Source: Asterella californica
Lineage: Eukaryota > Streptophyta > Marchantiopsida > Marchantiales > Aytoniaceae
Direction of reading: 5' to 3'
NCBI GenBank assembly: GCA_036924285.1
Contig: JAYKYS010000010.1
Coordinates: forward strand, 2,604,001-2,668,000
DNA: 64,000 nt
The translations under genes and the position numbers were made by a program. This document shows, in pieces, positions 57,020-64,000 of this stretch. The notes beneath the pieces were generated by a model. The model saw only the letters and a list, made by a program, of their open reading frames with translations. It made no database searches and was not told the DNA's origin. Every line of letters starts with the position of its first letter. The first letter of the stretch is position 1.

Positions 57020-57560
57020 CTCGACAGGTTCAGGATATCACTGAAAAGCTCTTCTTGCTGGCTTGCGCACCAAATCAAACATCTGTCAATTTGAGATAAA
57101 GAGAATGAAAATATTCTTGATTGAAGTTTGAGTAGTCAATTTCTAAATGTGCATATTCAAACAGCCATAGAACACACTGTGTGACTGATATGAAGGATAC
57201 TGAAGTGGGGTTGGAAAGCTCTTGACGTCTGATTTGAGTTCAGAGGAAGCAAGATACTCTCGATTGAAGTTTGAGTAATCAATTTTTGAATGTGTGTATT
57301 CAAATAGCCATAGAACGTGTTGTGAGTGATCTGAATGAGATTGAAATGGGGTTGGAAAGCTATTAAAGAGCTGATAACTGTGACTCAACGATTAACTGAT
57401 TTGAGTTCAAACTGAACAAGATATCATCCATTCAAGTTCGAAGAATTGATTTCTAAGTGTTCATCTTCAAGTAGTATAGATATTGCTGTAGATTTTATCT
57501 GAAAGAGATCAAAGCAAGGTTGGAGAGATCAGATCAAGCTGGTGATAATGGTCTTAATTT
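57020..57560. repeat. Degenerate tandem repeats
   Basis: Three to four loosely repeated units share GATTGAAGTTTGAGTA, TCAATTTCTAAATGTG, TATTCAAATAGCCATAGAAC and GGGGTTGGAAAGCT. Spacing is about 125-165 bp. No coding role seen. Confidence 0.65.
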
Positions 57561-59069
57561 TGTGTCAATTTGGACTTGAGAAGACTGAGAGACGACCAAC
57601 TGAAGTTCTGATAAAAAGATTATGCGTAAACGATGACATACTTGTGAATTCTGAAGCATTTTCTTGTTTCTGTGGATGAATCTGGTCCTCAATCTTCAGT
57701 GAGTGTACTGTGTGAATTTTTTCTGCTATGAGTCAAAGTTTCATGTTGATTTGAACCTCAGAGGTCAAGATAACCGGTTGAAGTCTCTACGACATTGAAA
57801 CTTACACGTTTCACAATAGTTTTGTATTTAGCTTGTAGCTTGCGATCTGTTTGTCAGAGAGAGTCTACACTTCACCAAGGGAGACCTGTGAGTACAGTCT
57901 AGCATCCTACAAAGTTCTAGAGAGTGTGTGCAATCAGAACTGCCTCTATTATTTGCTGGAAACACTCACACTGTTACGTCCATCCCTAGGTACTCCTAGT
58001 CGCAACAGCCTCACAGCTGATCAAAGCCATAAGGTTCCATCTTTTCTCAAGAGCTGCTCTCGTCTTACAACAACGCCACTCTCTCATTGTACATACGGTC
58101 ATCTCCGATATTTTGCCATTGTTGCGGACTCATCAAGACGGAGCGGAGGTGTGATAATTCTTGTACATATTGTAAGATTCTTGATTCCTCTTCGTCTCCT
58201 CGTTGTGTTACATGTGTTTTCTCTTTCTTAGACAATACTTTTCCAGTTGCAACGTTATATGCACCAAATAATCCCTCAGAGCAGCTTGGCAATGATCTTC
58301 GGACATCCTTATCTTTCAGAAGTTGGATAGTCGAGCAACGGATAGTGTCACTGGTCCGTCATAAGATTGAAAAAAGACTTTGATGAGACGTCTCCTTGGG
58401 CAAGGTGGCGATCTCGAGTACATAAGTGGATCTTGTGCGCTTGGATGATCTCTAGTCGATGGACCTCTTGAGCCAATCAATAATAGACGTCCGGTTTAGT
58501 GGAACTAGAGGTTATCCCGAGTACATAAGCTGACAATTGCAGGTTGTTGATATTTGTAGTCGAAGAAAGACTTTCGAGCCTCTTGCTCGTAGTGAGCTTG
58601 TTTAATGATAAACATAACCAAGCTTGTAAATAGTAGTCAGTTCTAGAAGCAGTAGTTGCAGAGTCGAAGGTAGCTCGTCAAGTAGTTCGAAGTTGTGCTT
58701 GGAGCCGTGGTTGTTGAAGCACCTTGAAGTCCACCTTGAAATAAGATGATCGAGAAACTAAGAAACAACAGTCGAAGATGACATAAATTAGTAGATGATA
58801 ACTGATTGGGAAGTCACTATGGTGTACAACCGTGTGAAAAGCTAGATGATGTTCTAAAGGAGGGGTGTAAATTTGGTCAAGTACCATCCAGATTAGATCC
58901 AATCCAACAATCCTCACAAGAAACTCATTAAGAAATAGAGAATCTGGTATTACTCTCAACCCTGGTCCATTGGATTTCGGCACCCTCAATTATCCCCTCT
59001 CTCTCTACTTGTAGCTCAATGACCACTGCCAGTCTCTAACAAACTCTCACTCATATGAAGAACAAACTT
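57561..59069. other. Possible internal part of a decayed LTR element, unassigned
   Basis: This lies inside the primer-binding site at 59070, so on the minus strand it may be the internal region of that element, but no Gag or Pol motif is visible. On the plus strand, the frame ending at 58383 reads CHCCG...CTYC...CVTC, a Cys-rich stretch of unknown meaning that lacks an ATG near its start. Confidence 0.35.
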
Positions 59070-59081
59070 GCACTGATACCA
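59070..59081 (-). other. Primer-binding site of a second LTR element
   Basis: On the minus strand this is TGGTATCAGTGC, one mismatch from the initiator tRNA-Met site TGGTATCAGAGC. It lies 2 bases from an LTR-like TGTAAC boundary, the same layout as in the intact gypsy element. Confidence 0.6.
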
Positions 59082-59083
59082 AC

Positions 59084-59810
59084 TGTAACATTCGGATGAG
59101 AGACAAACAAGTAGTGAACTCTAAAACTGAGATGCCCCACTGACCTCTCCAACTTCAGATATAGTCAAAAGAGAACAAGAGAAAGTAGGTCAGATTGCCG
59201 ACGTGGACTAACACAACTAACACACTAACTAGCACACGGATTGTTGACATGGACTAACACAACTAACACACTAACTAGCACACGGATTGCTGACGTGTAC
59301 TAACACAACTAACACACAACTAACACACGGATTGTTGATATGGCTCCTTATCCATCTAGCAAGAGGGATCCACCACATGGATTGTTGATGTTTCCATGAT
59401 CTCATCAACAAGTGAGATCCACTTAGCTGATGTTGAGCTCCTCTTGTCTTAACTATAGCTACTAATGATGGTTACAGCGAGCGTGGAAGTAGACCGTGCA
59501 AAAGAAGAAGTCGAACAACGCAACGCAAAGAACTGAGACCGTAACAAAGAAGACCTCGCTCAATGCATGTTACACCTTCTACCCCTAGCTACAACGAGCG
59601 CCTTGTATTGACGATCAAACATGAACTCCCAAAATAGAGAACAAGATAGCGAGAGTAAAAACGAAACAATAAAATCGTCACTCTCTACCGCCCACCACCA
59701 ATCAAGAACAAGATTTGTGATCATCACTTGTCTTTTTTTCCTCCACATTTGCAAACATACACTTTTCAATGCAATAATATATTATCTCACGTCCATGCGA
59801 GGACGTTACA
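59084..59810 (-). mobile_element. LTR of a decayed LTR retrotransposon
   Basis: The segment begins TGTAACA and ends GTTACA, giving a 727-bp LTR with the same 6-bp terminal inverted repeat as the intact gypsy element, next to a primer-binding site. An alternative outer end is the GTTACA at 59569-59574 (491 bp). The LTR contains 46-bp tandem repeats at 59193-59340. No second LTR was found in the window, so the element is truncated, or its other LTR is too decayed to see. Confidence 0.5.
59193..59340. repeat. 46-bp tandem repeats inside the LTR
   Basis: Units start at 59193, 59239 and 59285 (46, 46 and 45 bp), plus a partial fourth at 59330. Each is GATTG(T/C)(T/C)GAC.. followed by ACTAACACAACTAACACAC. 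Confidence 0.9.
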
Positions 59811-62371
59811 TAAAGAAGCTCCAAAGAAGCCCCAACCGATACAGATTCAAGCTCCAAGCTCGAATGCCACTCCACGCATAAGCGTGACATGGAAGGCTAA
59901 CAGATGAAAGACTAAAAATTTTCTGCTGCCACAATTCTCATCTATGACAACCATACACCATGTTCGGAATGGTGTATTTCCACTCCTCAGTTTTTGAGCT
60001 TGTCGGCTTCTCTCTTCTCCACAAGTGCATCCTTTTGATACATATTCGTTGGGTTGAAGTTATCGACTTGTACAAGTCGTGTAGTACATGGCCTTTCCTT
60101 TTACTTGACTGGCACCTTAATGGACGGGATCCACGAGAGAACAGTAACACAAAACCGAGGCAGCTATTCGAAAAAATTTCAGACCTTGCGGTTGAAGTCA
60201 TCGATGCTAATGCTCCTTATTCTTTTCTTTTCTTCTTTTCTTGTTGAGATTGATGCAGAGGAGTGATGAAGGGAGAGCGTGTGTCTTTCTTTTCAATTTA
60301 TGGTTCCTTACATCTTTCTCCAGATGTAGTCATTCAATGTCATTCTTTTGCTGAAGTGTTCACTATAGAAAGTTGTTCATTTTTATTGTTTCATTTTTAT
60401 TTCTTATTCATTATACATTGAGTTTTCTTACTCTTTAGTTTTTAGTCTTCTTCATTCTTTTTTTACTATGGAGATGAAGTCAGTACGTTTCAAGATGAGG
60501 AGAGCGAAGATGGTCGGTGTTCACATATTGACACTGCTCAATCAGGAATGGACTTCTGTCTCTTTTTGGTTAGTTTTTTCAGATCGTTCTTTTTTGTTGT
60601 TATGCATAGTGAGCTTGATGCATGCACGCACGATGTACATTATGCTATCTTAAATGCATGAGAATTCTTATAATTTTCATTATATTATTATGTTTAGTTA
60701 CTTAGATTTTTATCTCACGTTATTTTTTGTGTCGTTTATTGATTTGATGAGACCGATATGATTTAGCTCTATGTCCACAACTTGACTTCGGGGTCTATTA
60801 GGACTCCTCACCTTATAAACACCCAAGGACATTTTTCTCAGAGACATGTACTTCATATTTCTTGTTTATCTTGTGGTCTTTCATTTACGGCGGTGTCGTG
60901 CTGTGACACGACTGACATGTGAATTTAGCATAGAACTTGTAGAACGGAGACTGATATGAGTTCTGGATCTTCCAATTTTGACTCCGTTCCATATCATGTG
61001 TTTCTGTTTCTTATTCTGAATCCGTTCCATTTTGTTCTACATCCATCGTGATCATTTTCGATAGTGGTTCTTTGCCTACTTTGGTGATGAGTTCATGAAG
61101 AGGTTGATGAATTTGCCTACTCTGGTGATCTTGTTGATCGTCACATACGAGGAGAATTGAGATCTGATTGTGTACATCTTACTTTGATGGGTGAATAGAC
61201 CTGAATTTTCTAGCCAAAGTCCCTTTCAACGTCTAGGTTGATTTTCTGATGTCCCTGCTGACAAAAGATCACTCATCGTGGTGAGAAGTCTTGTAATCAT
61301 GTGATGACTTCCTCATTTCTTTTTGTAGTACCTTTCATCATAGATCGATTCAATGTCATCCTTCTGACTTTGTATTGAATCTTGAGTATTCTCGTGTTAT
61401 TGTAATCTCTATCGTCTAGCGAGGGTGATTATCTTAAGGTTGAGGTCTTAAGTAATTTTGTTCAAGCTTTGAAGAGGTGAGAGTGTTTTGGAGTTACAAC
61501 TCGTTCTATGATGCCAAGTAGGAGATAAAGTGATCTCCAATCACTTTTCTCATTGGTCCATCTTTTATCAATCAAGTTCATCCAAGTTCTAAGGACTGTT
61601 TTGGGGTTTCAGAAACCTATCCGATGGTCATTCGCGGAGTGTAAGGTCTCTTTGGAAAGCACTCAAGCTGGGCTACAATCTGGAGTCGGATATCGATCGT
61701 TTGAAGCTCTTATCGGGGCGTTATGATTGTTCAAAATCAAAGGGATCAAATATGTATCTCAAGTCATATTTTAGAGTGTCTCGAGAGTTTGAGAAATGAT
61801 CTTTCAATATTGTCAAGAGGATTGGATAGTTGATGCTGAGCTGGTTGCATTGATATAAAATAGTCCTACGTTTGGAGTTGGATTTGACCTCAAAATGGTC
61901 TATTGAAGTTAGTTGTGACAGTTGAGAGATAGAAGTAAAACCATTTTTCTTGGATTCAATGATTGAGTTGTTCCATTAGCATGGGATCGAATCTCCAACT
62001 GCAAATTTCCAAGATTGGAGTGTGTCCTATTAGCTTACTTCACGTGAAATTTTAGCTCATTTGGTTAAGAGAAGGTGTTGAGGTCGTGTATTTTAGTCAT
62101 CGAGGTCTATAAAGCTCATAAGTTAGTATCGACGGAAGACTTGGTCCATTTCGGACAATTGGTTTGGTATCTGAAACTGAAATTTCAGAGAGTAGTAGTA
62201 AAAGGTTAGAGAGAATTTCCTGCAAAGTTTGAGCTGAGTTGGAAGTTCGAGTTGGGAGCAAGAGGTTGCCGAAGTTCAGATTACAGTGTGACGGGTTTCG
62301 AAGGAGAAGAGTGACTTTTCCTACTTGGTTGACTTCAACCAAACGACTTGGGTTTTGGGACGACTTTTGCA
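59811..62371. other. Region without recognisable genes
   Basis: Short open frames only. From about 61600 to 62340 the plus strand has the G/T-rich, loosely repetitive character of untranslated repeat DNA. No motif supports a protein. Confidence 0.45.
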
Positions 62372-64000
62372 GATATTCTGGGACCAGGAGCTTTCTTTGT
62401 CCAGAGAGAGAGTTGACCAGGAATTAGGTTAATTGACCTTGTAGGCATTGTGAGGTAGGCCTCCTAACCTGTAGGGTCTCTATCCCGTTGGCATTCTTGG
62501 GCAGTTGGGCTAGTCGTACCACCTTTGACACTACATTTCAAAGTACACCATGTTCCACAATTGCGAAAGTTTTTTATGCATATAAGGGATGGGTCCTTCC
62601 TCCACCCACATATAAGGTCTTAAGATACGAATATTTGATGTCTATGTGTTCAATGTTATGGTGTTTTCAAGTATCATTACGTTAGTGTGCATATGATTTA
62701 CCTACTCTGATTCAGTCTCTCTTATCTCTTTTTTGATATCATTGTTAGAGACGAGATGTCTTCGCTCTAGAGGACACTCAACCATAGTTTCTATTCGCAT
62801 CTAGTCCTTGCTCGTCTCCAATCAGATGGACTTTCAAATCATATTATCGCTCGTTTTTGTTCTTGCACGGGTCTAGGTGCAAGTGCTTGGCTTTCTGTCA
62901 AGCCTTTCTCCCGTCCACTACACATCACACCTTTAGCTTACATTATAGCGATGTGTTCGATTGGATCTCCCTCAGTCTTTGATCATAGGTATCTCAAGGA
63001 GTAGTTGTGGTCAGGTTATCTCCGTTGTCAGAAGGCATCTTTTTTGATGTACACATGGAGGGATAATCATTGTGGAGCATGACACCATTCAAGATATTGT
63101 ACTCTCTCTTATGAGAGAGACGGGTGTGAAAAGAGATCTCTTTCTCTCTTCCTTCATGGATCCTTCTCGGCGACGGATAGATTTATATTCCAGCCATGAG
63201 GGTGTGGCATATGTGGCAGATGTGGTTATTGCGAATCTGATGAATGACTCTTATGTTTGTCAAGCGATACTTACTTCGGGATATGCAGCTTCTTTGACAG
63301 CTGAGCGGAAGATCCGGGACTACTCACATAAGACTGCTTCTGTGAGGTTTTTCTCTCTTGTGGTTGAGACCTTCTGATGTCTTCATCCGAAATTTACTGA
63401 CTTGTTGAGTTCGTTAGTACGTATGCAGATGGAGAACTCTAGGAGGACTAACCTATCTTTAGGATGATATGTCGCTTATGTGCAGCAGCGGATCAGTATA
63501 GTATTTGCAGAAGGTGTTAGTGGAGGCTTTGCAGAGGAGTGTCGAGGCGTTTTCATTGTCCATTAGGAGAGATGATACATCAGTGACGCAGCTCATGGAG
63601 ACTCGGACCTCCTTACTTGAGAAGATTACGTAATTAGCTAGACATAGTTAGTGTTTCGAGTTCTTTCTTTTTTCTGCTTTGTGTTTGATAATCCTCTTAT
63701 TGTATCTCATTGTGGAGGTGTTTCCCACTTGTCTCTTATACTATTTCTTTTCTTCCACAAACATTAGCTCTTGGCCTATGTAGCGAAGCGTTCCAGTCAA
63801 GAACAGTGGACTCGAGAGGAGTGCATACCTCTTGAAAAAAAAAAGACAAAAGCACAAAAAGACAAAGAGCTCCGCTTGCGATGGAATTGTGAGACTATGC
63901 GTTAACATTTTTTCAGAATTATTTTCTCTTTTTCTTTTCTGATTTTCACAACAATCTTTTTGTCAGTTGCCGGTATTTTCTTTTACTTTTCACGACGATT
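62372..64000 (+). pseudogene. 5'-truncated LINE copy, cut by the window end
   Basis: This segment is an inverted, diverged copy of 45690-47318. The homology begins abruptly at about 62372, near AAAGTCGTC in the other copy, and leaves out the whole reverse-transcriptase part. That is what 5' truncation during LINE insertion produces. The frame 62488-62685 matches WASRTTFDTTFQ of the left copy. The frame 63072-63377 carries DPSRRRID, then VADVVIANLMNDSYV, then SGYAASLTAERKIRDYSH and VETF. I read it as a restriction-like endonuclease tail, preserved better than in the left copy. The A/T-rich 3' part continues past the window end. Confidence 0.65.

Noticed and set aside
59193..59340. CRISPR-like array
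   Set aside because: The 46-bp units are contiguous tandem repeats without unique spacers, inside an LTR of a eukaryotic genome.

Overview
The window looks like nuclear DNA of a land plant or close streptophyte relative. Three things point that way: two plant-type CAX cation/proton exchanger genes, LTR retrotransposons with initiator tRNA-Met primer-binding sites, and a stretch of the plant telomere unit (CCCTAAA). The RLE-type LINE, the Harbinger pair and the HUH-type element family suggest a non-seed plant, but the species cannot be fixed from this sequence. Gene density is very low and most of the window is a layered graveyard of transposable elements.

Layout. About 1-4.1 kb: no recognisable gene. 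4.6-6.0 kb (+): first intact CAX gene, with a 3' hairpin and AATAAA. 7.5-14.7 kb (-): a complete, very young Ty3/gypsy chromovirus. Its 945-bp LTRs differ at three positions by eye, and a single open Gag-Pol frame of 1593 codons is intact. It sits about 0.4 kb downstream of copy A of a HUH-motif (Replitron-like) transposon protein family (15.0-16.8 kb, -). 18-24 kb: AT-rich DNA with a 391-bp MITE, a Mutator-like transposase remnant and a minisatellite. 25.1-28.9 kb: a decayed hAT transposase inside a cluster of long perfect inverted repeats. 29.4-33.2 kb (+): a 3' fragment and copy B of the HUH family. 33.2-39.3 kb: AT-rich, no genes. 39.3-41.5 kb (-): a decayed PIF/Harbinger element with transposase and Myb-like ORFs. 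45.7-47.9 kb (-): a LINE with reverse transcriptase and endonuclease-like remnants. 48.0-49.4 kb (+): copy C of the HUH family, interrupted by interstitial telomeric repeats. 51.7-53.2 kb (+): second intact CAX gene. 53-62 kb: degenerate repeats and one LTR with a primer-binding site. 62.4-64 kb (+): a 5'-truncated second LINE copy, inverted relative to the first and cut by the window end.

How it fits together. The only credible host genes are the two CAX paralogs, same strand, about 46 kb apart and both without introns in the coding region. They probably arose by duplication and were pushed apart by transposon insertion. The most interesting content is the dispersed HUH family. Three copies share an HLH motif about 55 residues before a Tyr-x-x-Lys motif, and a conserved C-terminal region. 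Each copy is broken in a different way, and copies A and B are bracketed by 21-25 bp direct repeats.
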